Positions 1 through 7,243 of a DNA stretch of 19,392 nt are shown piece by piece. The position numbers and the translations under genes are program-made. The notes beneath the pieces are model-generated. The model worked only from the letters and a program-made list of their open reading frames with translations, did no database searches and was not told where the DNA came from. Source of the stretch: JAYOFM01 sp038117225 (GTDB taxonomy: Bacteria; Pseudomonadota; Alphaproteobacteria; Rhodospirillales; Casp-alpha2); contig JAYOFM010000075.1 of assembly GCA_038117225.1 (NCBI GenBank), positions 1-19,392 of the forward strand, written 5' to 3'. Each line of letters begins with the position of its first letter. The stretch's first letter is position 1.

Positions 1-140
1 GCCTCCACGAGGGCGCTTGCGCCGATTCTCCGATGGAGACGGCGGGGCATATTAGAAGTTTCGACATTTCATCCCGTGCCCGACCCAGGGTCCAGCGTCA
101 ATTCACGGGTATGCACGAAGCGGCGAGAGCGGCGTGAGGG

Positions 141-1376
141 CTATGGCGTTGCCGCCGTGGTGGAGCCGTCGTCGCAGGCTCGATCAAGGGCGATGGTAAA
201 GCCGCCGGCGATCATCACCAGCGCCGCCGCGGTCAGTAGGCAGCCGACCAGGCCGGCAAACTGATAGGCCAGCCCCGACAACAGCGTGCCGCCCAGGCGA
301 CCGGCCGCGTTGGCCATGTAGTAGAAGCCGACGTTGAGCGCCACGTCGTCGCTCTCGGTCAGTGCCAGGATCAGGTAGGAATGTAGCGATGAGTTGACGG
401 CGAACAAGAAGCCGAACACGGCAAGGCCGCCGATCAACGTCCACGTGGGGTCGATACCCGCGTTGATCAACAAGGCGATCACCGAGGTCACGCCGGCCAG
501 TCCGAAAACCCATGTGAGCGCGGCCCTGATCTCGCTCGACCGCCCATCGGCCGAACGTTCGATCAGGCGTGGCGCCGCTGCCTGCACGATGCCGTAGCCG
601 ATTACCCAAGCGGCCATGAAGGTACCGATCTCGGTGAATGTCCAGCCAAGCACATCGTAGAAGAACACAGGCAACCCGACGACGAACCAGACATCCCGCG
701 CGCCAAATAGAAATACGCGGGCCGACGACAGCAGATTGATGGCGCGCGACTTGGAGAAAATCTGGCTCAACTTGGTCTTCGCCTTGGCGCGCCCCATGTC
801 ACCGGGCAGCATCAGCGCCGCGATGATGAGGATCACCGTCAGGCATGCCGCCATCAGCCACAGGGCCTGGACGAACCCCAGCGCGGCCAGCAACAGGCCA
901 CCGAGAAAAAACCCGATGCCCTTCAGTGCGTTCTTCGAGCCGGTCAGCAGGGCTACCCACTTAAACAACGTGGCGTGGCTTTGCTCGGGCACCACCAGTT
1001 TGATGGCGCTCTTGGAGCTCATCTTGGAAAAATCCTTGGCGACGCCGGAAACACCCTGAACGATAACGACGTAGAGAACGGAAATCGCGGTCGGCCAACC
1101 TGGATCGAGCGCCGACAAGGCCATCAGTGCCGCTACCTGCAGCGCTAGTCCGACGAACAGAGTCAGGCGCAACCCGAAGCGCGAGGCGATCCAGCCGCCG
1201 ACCAGGTTGGTCACCATGCCCATGAATTCATAAAGCAAGAACAGGGTCGCTAACTGGAACGGCGTATAACCAAGGGTGTGGAAGTGCAGCAGCACTAGCA
1301 TCCGCAAGGCGCCGTCGGAAAGCGTGAAACCCCAGTAGGCCAGGGTGACGACGGCGTAGTTGCGGATGTCGCTCAT
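141..1376 (-). CDS. arsJ: Organoarsenical efflux MFS transporter ArsJ
   Basis: Inner-membrane major facilitator protein of 411 residues. Family knowledge: ArsJ exports 1-arseno-3-phosphoglycerate, the unstable product made when a GAPDH uses arsenate instead of phosphate. The sequence matches ArsJ closely from the N-terminus (AYWGFTLSDGALRMLVLLHF), through the family block KMSSKSAIKLVVPE followed by LLTGSKNALKGIGFFLGG, SKSRAINLLSSARVFLFGARD, and GFYYMANAAGRLGGTLLSG near the C-terminus. About twelve hydrophobic segments are visible. I start at the ATG at 1376 (MSDIRNY) rather than at 1475, because the 33 extra residues would lie inside the upstream GAPDH gene and are not membrane-like; the Shine-Dalgarno here is poor. 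It lies 14 bases after the GAPDH stop, so the pair is cotranscribed and probably coupled. The fusion-free, full-length form looks functional. Confidence 0.93.
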   Translation of the reverse strand: MSDIRNYAVVTLAYWGFTLSDGALRMLVLLHFHTLGYTPFQLATLFLLYEFMGMVTNLVGGWIASRFGLRLTLFVGLALQVAALMALSALDPGWPTAISVLYVVIVQGVSGVAKDFSKMSSKSAIKLVVPEQSHATLFKWVALLTGSKNALKGIGFFLGGLLLAALGFVQALWLMAACLTVILIIAALMLPGDMGRAKAKTKLSQIFSKSRAINLLSSARVFLFGARDVWFVVGLPVFFYDVLGWTFTEIGTFMAAWVIGYGIVQAAAPRLIERSADGRSSEIRAALTWVFGLAGVTSVIALLINAGIDPTWTLIGGLAVFGFLFAVNSSLHSYLILALTESDDVALNVGFYYMANAAGRLGGTLLSGLAYQFAGLVGCLLTAAALVMIAGGFTIALDRACDDGSTTAATP

Positions 1377-1390
1377 GGGGATGCGGTCGG

Positions 1391-2464
1391 TCAGTTGGAA
1401 TCGCGCAGCAGGTTTGCCACCTTGGCCGCGAGTTCGGTCATGCGGTAGACGTAACCGATTTCGTTGTCGTACCACGTCAGCACTTTGACCTGGGTGCCGT
1501 CGACCACCATGGTCGACGCCGCGTCGACGATGCCGGAGCGTGGATCATCGGTGTAGTCCGATGACACCAGCGGCCGTTCCTCGTAACCCAGAATGCCGTG
1601 CAGCGGCCCCTCGGCGGCGGCCTTCAGCAGGCCGTTGACCTCGTCCACCGTGGTCGCGCGCTCGACCTCGAACACCGCGTCGGTGATCGAGGCGTTGAGC
1701 AACGGAATGCGGACGGCGACTCCGTCGAGCTTGCCCTGAAGTTCGGGGAAAATAAGCGCGATGGCGGTGGCCGACCCGGTCGATGTGGGGATCAGGTTGG
1801 TCAACGCCGAACGTGCACGGCGCAGGTCCTTGTGCGGCTTGTCGACGACCACCTGGGTGTTGGTGACATCGTGGATGGTGGTGATGACGCCGTGACGGAT
1901 GCCGAGCCCTTCGTGCACCACCTTGACCACCGGCGCCAGGCAGTTGGTCGTGCAACTGGCCGCCGTGATGATGTGATGACGGGCCGGATCGTATAGGTGG
2001 TCGTTGATGCCCATGACGATGTTCAGCGCCGACGGGTCCTTGACCGGCGCCGCGACGATGACTTTTTTTACACCGTTGTTGAAATACGGCTGCAGCGTTT
2101 CCGGCGTGCGGAACCTGCCGGAACACTCCAACACCATGTCGATACCCAGGCCGGCGCAGTCGATGGCGGCCGGTTCGGCATGCTGGCTGAAGCCCATGGA
2201 TCTGTCGCCGATGACCAGTGTGTCGCCGTCCACCGCGGTCGCTACCGGCCAGCTGCCGTGCACGCTGTCGAATGCCAATAGATGGGCCGAGGTCGCCGCC
2301 TCGCCGCCGATCTCGTTGACGTGAACGATGTCGAAGTCGCCGGCGCCCCAGGCCCCTGACGGGTTGCGCAGGGTGTCCGGCTGCGCCGGGTCAAAACCCC
2401 ACGCGGCGCGCAGCGTCAGCCGCCCCATGCGGCCGAACCCGTTGATAGCGATGCGTACGGTCAT
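1391..2464 (-). CDS. gap: ArsJ-associated glyceraldehyde-3-phosphate dehydrogenase
   Basis: Cytoplasmic type I GAPDH, 357 residues. The Rossmann motif INGFGRMGRL is at residues 7-16, the catalytic Cys171 sits in AASCTTNC and the partner His198 in ITTIHDVTN, 27 residues later as in all GAPDHs. The tail WYDNEIGYVYRMTELA is canonical. A region near residues 25-45 (around VHVNEIGGEAATSAHLL, with Asn-Glu where glycolytic NAD enzymes have Asp) is the style seen in the GAPDH partner of ArsJ. Role by family knowledge: forms 1-arseno-3-phosphoglycerate from G3P and arsenate for export by the next gene. I use the ATG at 2464 (MTVRIAING); the upstream in-frame ATG at 2491 lies within the preceding remnant ORF. 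Its start is 4 bases after that ORF's stop, with GGTGGAG upstream as a ribosome site. It may still serve glycolysis, but the arsJ neighbour argues for arsenate resistance. Confidence 0.92.
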   Translation of the reverse strand: MTVRIAINGFGRMGRLTLRAAWGFDPAQPDTLRNPSGAWGAGDFDIVHVNEIGGEAATSAHLLAFDSVHGSWPVATAVDGDTLVIGDRSMGFSQHAEPAAIDCAGLGIDMVLECSGRFRTPETLQPYFNNGVKKVIVAAPVKDPSALNIVMGINDHLYDPARHHIITAASCTTNCLAPVVKVVHEGLGIRHGVITTIHDVTNTQVVVDKPHKDLRRARSALTNLIPTSTGSATAIALIFPELQGKLDGVAVRIPLLNASITDAVFEVERATTVDEVNGLLKAAAEGPLHGILGYEERPLVSSDYTDDPRSGIVDAASTMVVDGTQVKVLTWYDNEIGYVYRMTELAAKVANLLRDSN

Positions 2465-2468
2465 GGTA

Positions 2469-2648
2469 TCAAAGCTCCACCACAAGGCCATTGTAGGCGC
2501 TGTGAATGTGGGTCAGCGCGATCAGCGACGAGCAGCCAAAATTAATGGCGATGCGCACGCCCGGCGCATCGCCCATGATGCAGGTCTGAAGGCGTCCGCC
2601 GGACCCGAAGGCATCGCCTGATCCAACGAAGGTGACTGTTACCGACAT
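2469..2648 (-). pseudogene. Remnant of a metallo-beta-lactamase-fold hydrolase (59 codons)
   Basis: A short open frame with a good ribosome site (GGAGAG, 9 bases before ATG at 2648) fills the gap between the CoA-transferase and the GAPDH. The product begins VTVTFVGSGDAFGSGGRLQT, the typical N-terminal strand pair of MBL-fold hydrolases of the GSGDAFGSGGR type, and continues with INFGCSSLIAL, where the family has a D-C-G-x-S-S-L segment. It ends THIHSAYNGLVVEL, which resembles the THLHGDHFGG metal motif but has lost the Asp and last His, with about 15 residues missing before it. Normal family members are about 250 residues or more, so this cannot be an active enzyme. Its TGA is 4 bases before the GAPDH ATG, so translation through it could feed the GAPDH start. 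I infer decay of an ancestral gene by deletion; a retained leader-peptide role is only a possibility. Confidence 0.72.
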
Positions 2649-2691
2649 TCTGTTCTCTCTCCATCAACGCCGATCATGGCAGCGGAACGTT

Positions 2692-3951
2692 TCAGATGAT
2701 GCGGCGCGCGCGAAGATCGTCCCGCGTCGCGGCGTCCAGGTCCAGCAACTCGGCCAGCACCTCGTCCGTATGCTGGCCCAGAGTCGGCGGCGGCCGGCGA
2801 TAGCGCGGCGGCGTGTCCGACATCTTGATGGGATTGGCGATCAGGTCGACGGCACCTTTGCCGGCCAGCGGGTGCGCCATGGACATGACCATGTCGCGGG
2901 CCAGCACCTGCGGATCCCGGAAGACCTGGTCGAGGGTGTTGATTGGACAGCAGGAGACGTTGACCTTCTCCAACTCGTCGATCCAATAACCGCTCGATTG
3001 CCCCTTGATGATCCTGGCGACCGTCTCGGTAACAAACTCGCGGTTGCGCACGCGGGCGGGATTGCTGGCGAAGCGCTCGTCCTCTAGCAAGTCAGTGCGG
3101 CCGGCGAGGGTGCAAAAGCGTTCGAACTGGCCGTCGTTATTGCAGGCCAGGATAATAAATCCGTCCGATGTTTCGAATGCCTGGTAGGGAACCGTATTGG
3201 GGTGGGCCGTACCCATGCGTTCCGGCACGATGCCGCCGGTCAGGTAATTGAGGCCTTGGTTGAACAGCCATGCCACCTGCACGTCGAGCAGCCCGAGATC
3301 GATGTGCTGGCCGCGGCCGGTGGCGTCGCGATGGCGCAGCGCGGCCAGGATGGCGACGGCCGCGTACATGCCGGTGATGACGTCGTTAATGGCGATCGGC
3401 ACCTTGACCGGCGGTCGACCCGGTTCGCCGGTCATGCTGATCAACCCGCCGGCACCCTGCGCCATCATGTCGTAGCCGGGGCGCGCCGCGTAGGGCCCGG
3501 TCTGTCCGAATCCGGTGATTGAACAGTAGACCAGGCCCGGAAAATCCGCTTTCAGGTCGTCATAGGCGAGGCCGTACTTGGCGAGGCCGCCGACCTTAAA
3601 GTTTTCGATCAGCACGTCCGCGCCTTCGAGCAGACGTTTTACCAGATCGGCGCCTTCCGGCTGCGACATGTCGATGGCGACCGAACGCTTATTGCGGTTC
3701 GCGGACAGATAATAGGCGGCTTCCGTGGTGTCGGCACCGTCGGTGTCGGTGACATAGGGTGGTCCCCACGTGCGGGTCTCGTCGCCGACGCCGGGGCGTT
3801 CGACCTTGATCACCTCGGCACCCAGATCGCCGAGCAGCTGTGTACAACTGGGGCCGGCGAGCACGCGACTGAGATCGAGAACACGAATGCCGGTCAGCGG
3901 TCCGCTGGTTTCGTCTCCCCGATCGTCATCCATACATCTTCTCCATGGCAT
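2692..3951 (-). CDS. CaiB/BaiF family CoA-transferase (class III)
   Basis: Cytoplasmic class III CoA-transferase, 419 residues, a usual length for the family. It moves CoA between carboxylic acids through an aspartyl-CoA thioester. Visible hallmarks: LTGIRVLDLSRVLAGPSCTQ and LGDLGAEVIKVERPGVGDETR near the N-terminus, SANRNKRSVAIDM, LIENFKVGGLAKYGL, ITGFGQTGPYAARPGYDMM, and the catalytic Asp190 in INDVITGMYAA, followed by the GRGQHIDLGLLD block. The substrate cannot be read from sequence. Two starts compete: ATG at 3951 with GGAGG only 4 bases away, and ATG at 3933 (MDDDRGDE) with GGAG 7 bases away; the second may be the true start. It lies 43 bases upstream of the MBL remnant in the same direction, so it may share a transcript with the GAPDH-arsJ pair, though no functional link is evident. 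Confidence 0.92.
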   Translation of the reverse strand: MPWRRCMDDDRGDETSGPLTGIRVLDLSRVLAGPSCTQLLGDLGAEVIKVERPGVGDETRTWGPPYVTDTDGADTTEAAYYLSANRNKRSVAIDMSQPEGADLVKRLLEGADVLIENFKVGGLAKYGLAYDDLKADFPGLVYCSITGFGQTGPYAARPGYDMMAQGAGGLISMTGEPGRPPVKVPIAINDVITGMYAAVAILAALRHRDATGRGQHIDLGLLDVQVAWLFNQGLNYLTGGIVPERMGTAHPNTVPYQAFETSDGFIILACNNDGQFERFCTLAGRTDLLEDERFASNPARVRNREFVTETVARIIKGQSSGYWIDELEKVNVSCCPINTLDQVFRDPQVLARDMVMSMAHPLAGKGAVDLIANPIKMSDTPPRYRRPPPTLGQHTDEVLAELLDLDAATRDDLRARRII

Positions 3952-4071
3952 TTGACCTCCACAGGCTACGGTTCGAGACGTTCCACAGCGCCGTCAGCGT
4001 GTCAACCGCTCGAGAGCCGTGAAGGCTTCCACTTGAACACGCGGACCCTACCGGTGCATTCTCGCGCTATC

Positions 4072-4326
4072 ATGAAGCATACATACTCATTGATATTTTT
4101 CGCTGCCGCGGGCATCGCCCTGACGGCTTGCACCGTGCTGCCGACACATACCATCGTCGCCGCCAGCGAGTCCGCTGTCAGCTACCGATCCAATACCTCT
4201 TCGCCGCCCGAGGACAAGGCGAAGGCCCACTGTGCGCAATATGGCCGCAAGGCGAAATTCCAAGGCGGTGTGCCCCTGGGCGAACCGGCGGTGTGGACGA
4301 TTTACGGTTACGACTGCATCAAGTGA
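4072..4326 (+). CDS. Small lipoprotein of unknown function
   Basis: An 84-residue secreted lipoprotein. The N-terminus MKHTYSLIFFAAAGIALTAC has a short basic region, a hydrophobic core and a lipobox LTAC with the lipidated Cys at residue 20. The mature part, about 65 residues, has two cysteines (54 in KAHCAQYGRKA and 82 in the final YGYDCIK) that could form a disulfide; this HC-x-x-YG ... YDC layout recurs in small proteobacterial lipoproteins of unknown role. I choose the ATG at 4072 because it places the signal peptide at the very N-terminus; the frame is open upstream to 3952 but the extra 40 residues are polar and unlike a protein start. No strong ribosome site is visible. It diverges from the CoA-transferase and precedes the photolyase by 76 bases. 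Confidence 0.75.
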   Translation: MKHTYSLIFFAAAGIALTACTVLPTHTIVAASESAVSYRSNTSSPPEDKAKAHCAQYGRKAKFQGGVPLGEPAVWTIYGYDCIK

Positions 4327-4402
4327 CCGTCGTCGTATTTCGCGATGGTTTTGGTAATGCCTCCACGACCCTGGTGGCGCATGGGACCATCGAAGGCTTG
4401 TC

Positions 4403-5902
4403 ATGATCGATGGTCATGATCATATCCCAACAACACCCGATCCCATTCCCACACCCGCGAAGACAATCGTGACGGCACCTGCTCCCATCCTCGTTTGGTT
4501 TCGCCGGGACCTGCGCTTGGCCGATAACCCGGCCCTCGCCTGGGCGGCGGCGCAAGGCCCGCCGCTGATCGCCGCCTACGTTCTGGATGATGAGACGCTG
4601 GGTCCCTGGCGACTTGGCGCCGCCAGCCGTTGGTGGCTGAAAGGCAGTCTGGAACGTCTGGCGGAATCGTTGGGCGCTCATGGCGTGTCGCTCATTCTCC
4701 GCCGGGGAAACGCGTCGCGGGTCATTCCCGATCTGGTGAAGGCCAGCGGCGCCCGCGCGGTGGTCTGGAATCGCTGTTACGAACCGGCAGTGATGGAGCG
4801 TGACACGGTGATCAAGGCGGCTTTCCGCGATGGTGGGATCGACGTCCACAGTTTCAATGCGTCGTTACTACATGAACCCTGGACTGTCACCACAAAGGCC
4901 GGCGGTTCCTACAAGGTTTACGGCCGCTTTCGCGACGCCTGCCTGGCCAAGGGTGAGCCGCCGCCGCCGGCGGGAAAACCCGCGACATTGACGCCCTGGC
5001 GCGGCGACCTCGCTGGCGATGCATTGGTTGACTGGTGTTTACGCACGACATCGCCCGATTGGGCGGAAGGTTTGCGTGAGACCTGGTCGCCCGGCGAGGA
5101 CGGGGCGCACGAACGGTTCGACGATTTTATCGATGTTGCCACCGGTTATGCGGCCGACCGGGATTTTCCCGGCATCGCCGCCACCTCCGGGTTGTCGCCG
5201 CATTTGCATTTCGGCGAGATCGGGCCGCGACAGATCTGGCATGCGGCGTTGGCGCGCTTGCCCGACGATAGTGCGCGGCGCGTGTTCTTCAATGAATTGC
5301 TATGGCGGGAATTCGCCGCCCATGTGCTGCATGACCAGCCCGACCTCCCCGAAGTGCCGATGAACGGCCGCTTTGCGGATTTTCCCTGGCGCGAGGATGG
5401 CGCAGGACTGGCGGCATGGCAGCGCGGCCAAACGGGGTATCCCCTGGTCGATGCTGGCATGCGCGAACTTTGGCACACCGGAATCATGCACAATCGCGTG
5501 CGCATGGTGGTTGCCTCGTTTCTGGTCAAACACTTGATGCAACCCTGGCAGACCGGCGAGGCCTGGTTCTGGGATACTCTTGTCGACGCGGATTTGGCCT
5601 CCAATGCCTTCAATTGGCAGTGGGTCGCCGGCTGCGGTGCCGACGCGGCGCCCTATTTCCGCATCTTCAATCCGGTGGCGCAGGGTCAGCGCTTCGATGC
5701 GAACGGCACGTACGTTCGTCGCTGGGTACCGGAATTGGCGGCATTGCCCGATAAACTGTTGCATACGCCATGGCTGGCGCCCGCAATCGATCTCGCCGCC
5801 GCCGGGGTGGTGCTTGGAAAGACCTATCCGCATCCCATCGTCGATCACAAGATGGCCCGCGAGCGCGCGCTGGCCGCCTTCAAGGCGCTGCCACGGCCCT
5901 AG
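4403..5902 (+). CDS. phrB: Deoxyribodipyrimidine photolyase (class I CPD photolyase)
   Basis: Light-driven repair enzyme that splits cyclobutane pyrimidine dimers with reduced FAD; cytoplasmic. The N-terminal antenna-binding domain starts at LVWFRRDLRLADNPAL (about residue 30) and the C-terminal FAD domain covers roughly residues 215-490. Key blocks are SPHLHFGEIGPRQIW, FFNELLWREF, GQTGYPLVDAGMREL, MHNRVRMVVASFLVKH and DAAPYFRIFNPVAQGQRFD. By alignment to the E. coli enzyme, the dimer-stacking Trp is W301 (E. coli W277), the FAD-contacting Asn is N401 (N378), and the electron-transfer triad is W329, W382 and W405 (W306, W359, W382), all present. Length 499 is slightly long owing to about 20 extra N-terminal residues; a GTG at 4469 would remove most of them. 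Its TAG overlaps the TAG of the convergent membrane-protein gene. Confidence 0.95.
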   Translation: MIDGHDHIPTTPDPIPTPAKTIVTAPAPILVWFRRDLRLADNPALAWAAAQGPPLIAAYVLDDETLGPWRLGAASRWWLKGSLERLAESLGAHGVSLILRRGNASRVIPDLVKASGARAVVWNRCYEPAVMERDTVIKAAFRDGGIDVHSFNASLLHEPWTVTTKAGGSYKVYGRFRDACLAKGEPPPPAGKPATLTPWRGDLAGDALVDWCLRTTSPDWAEGLRETWSPGEDGAHERFDDFIDVATGYAADRDFPGIAATSGLSPHLHFGEIGPRQIWHAALARLPDDSARRVFFNELLWREFAAHVLHDQPDLPEVPMNGRFADFPWREDGAGLAAWQRGQTGYPLVDAGMRELWHTGIMHNRVRMVVASFLVKHLMQPWQTGEAWFWDTLVDADLASNAFNWQWVAGCGADAAPYFRIFNPVAQGQRFDANGTYVRRWVPELAALPDKLLHTPWLAPAIDLAAAGVVLGKTYPHPIVDHKMARERALAAFKALPRP

Positions 5903-6303
5903 AAATTCGAGATCAGGCCCCGATCCGGTGGCGCAGCCGGTTTATCGATCAGGTAGATCGTGGTGTCGCCGACGAGCAGAAGAACCGCGACGACGGTAAT
6001 GCCGAGCACCAGCTTGTGACGCTGCGGTGGTCGCCGGAAGGCCGTTGGCGGCGGCGCATCGGTGAAAATCTCGGCCTCTCCGGGAAGGCGTGGTCGGCGA
6101 TCGTCCTGCATGTCGGCGGTGATGGCGCTGAAACTGTTCTCGAGGGCGCGGTGCTGCAGCCAGAACGGCAACACCATTGCGATCAGGAACAGCCCTCCGG
6201 CGACCATCGCCATGATCGGGAAATGTCCGCCCGGCCACACATACCCGGCCCACACGGCGGACAGTACGACCCCCAGAATATTTACGGCGAACAATTTCCG
6301 CAT
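5899..6303 (-). CDS. Three-helix membrane protein, function unknown
   Basis: A 134-residue protein that I do not recognise. Hydrophobic segments lie at about residues 5-22, 30-49 and 97-118. A polar loop of some 45 residues between the second and third contains proline-rich stretches (for example DAPPPTAFRRPPQR), and the tail is short and charged (IDKPAAPPDRGLISNF). The frame continues directly from prmA: the prmA stop is 10 bases upstream of this ATG, so it is the third gene of a uvrD-prmA operon. A GTG immediately before (6306) could also start it; no clear ribosome site is seen, which fits translational coupling. It ends tail-to-tail with the photolyase in a shared CTAG. Codon use looks like its neighbours. 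Confidence 0.7.
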   Translation of the reverse strand: MRKLFAVNILGVVLSAVWAGYVWPGGHFPIMAMVAGGLFLIAMVLPFWLQHRALENSFSAITADMQDDRRPRLPGEAEIFTDAPPPTAFRRPPQRHKLVLGITVVAVLLLVGDTTIYLIDKPAAPPDRGLISNF

Positions 6304-6313
6304 CACGCGCCGA

Positions 6314-7240
6314 CTATAACAGGCTAGGGGAAGCTTCGCCCGTCGAGTGCGGACGACGCATGAGTAGCGTCGCCCAACCCCGGTCTTCCGCTTGGCGGAC
6401 GAGACGCAGGCCGAGCCGGCGGTGGGCTTCAGTCACACGACGCGCGTCGCGAGTCAGCAGGCCGGACAGCACCGCGTACCCGCCCGGCGCGATCACCCGT
6501 GCCAGCGAGGGCGCCAACGCGCAAAGCGGATTGGCGAGTATGTTGGCGAGAACCAAATCGTAGGGCGCGGAGGCCGCCACATGCCGGCCGCGGTAGCCAT
6601 TGCCCGACGCGGCGGCAACCCAGCGGGCGACACCGTTTAGGCGCGCGTTGATATTGGTCACCCGGGCCGATTCTGGATCGATGTCGGACGCGACCACCGG
6701 GACTCGCCATGTTTTCGCGGCGGCAATGGAAAGAATTCCCGAGCCGCAGCCCATATCGAGCACGCGGCCCGGTCGGGTTCGGCGGGATAGGCCATCGATG
6801 ACGCGCAGGCAGGTTTCCGTGGTCGGATGTTCGCCCGACCCGAACGCCGTTCCCGCATCCAGTTTCAGGGCGATGGCGCCGGCCGGCGGCGGTTCTCGGT
6901 AATGGGATCCGTGGATGAAATACCGTGCGATGCGCAGCGGCGGGAAATCCATCAGGTTTTCCGCCGTCCAGTCCTTCGGTGGGATCAGATCGACGTCGAG
7001 CTTGGGCAGGTCCAGGTCGAGCGCCACCAGGGCCCGGCCAAGGCGTTCGGCGACGCCGACACGGTCGGGTTCGGCGCCGATCAGGCCTTCGACCCGCCAG
7101 AGGCCGCTGCTCTGATCCTCGAACGCGGAGACGGTGAGGCAATAGTTTTCCAGCGCCTGCATGGCAGCGTCGGCTCCCGCCGTCGGCACGGTGACGCCGA
7201 GGCGCCAAAGAAACGTCGCTGAACCGGCGCCCACGGACAC
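6314..7240 (-). CDS. prmA: Ribosomal protein L11 methyltransferase PrmA
   Basis: S-adenosylmethionine-dependent methyltransferase of 308 residues that methylates ribosomal protein L11; cytoplasmic. The N-terminal 110 or so residues form the L11-recognition domain. Then comes the PrmA signature KLDAGTAFGSGEHPTTETCL, the SAM-binding motif I VLDMGCGSGILSIAAAKT, the acidic motif II VVASDIDPESA and the catalytic-site region LVLANILANPL, where many relatives have ANILAGPL. The start is GTG at 7240, only 3 bases after the uvrD stop, with an alternative GTG two codons on; no independent ribosome site is clear, so coupling to uvrD is likely. Length and motif order match the family (E. coli 293 residues). 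Assignment is firm to the family; the L11 substrate follows from family knowledge. Confidence 0.92.
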   Translation of the reverse strand: MSVGAGSATFLWRLGVTVPTAGADAAMQALENYCLTVSAFEDQSSGLWRVEGLIGAEPDRVGVAERLGRALVALDLDLPKLDVDLIPPKDWTAENLMDFPPLRIARYFIHGSHYREPPPAGAIALKLDAGTAFGSGEHPTTETCLRVIDGLSRRTRPGRVLDMGCGSGILSIAAAKTWRVPVVASDIDPESARVTNINARLNGVARWVAAASGNGYRGRHVAASAPYDLVLANILANPLCALAPSLARVIAPGGYAVLSGLLTRDARRVTEAHRRLGLRLVRQAEDRGWATLLMRRPHSTGEASPSLL

Positions 7241-7243
7241 CGG

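Noticed and set aside
1..140. A possible leftward gene starting with ATG at 67 and open to the window edge (22 codons), and a rightward frame ending at the TAG at 50-52; also small hairpins such as TCTCC-GAT-GGAGA.
   Set aside because: The pieces are too short to recognise and no clear ribosome site or terminator supports any of them.
1377..1475. A 33-residue longer ArsJ start at 1475.
   Set aside because: It would lie inside the 3' end of the GAPDH gene and adds polar residues before the conserved ArsJ N-terminus.
4000..4005. TTGACA on the - strand upstream of the CaiB-type gene, as a possible -35 box.
   Set aside because: No convincing -10 hexamer at 16-18 bases; one perfect hexamer alone is expected by chance.
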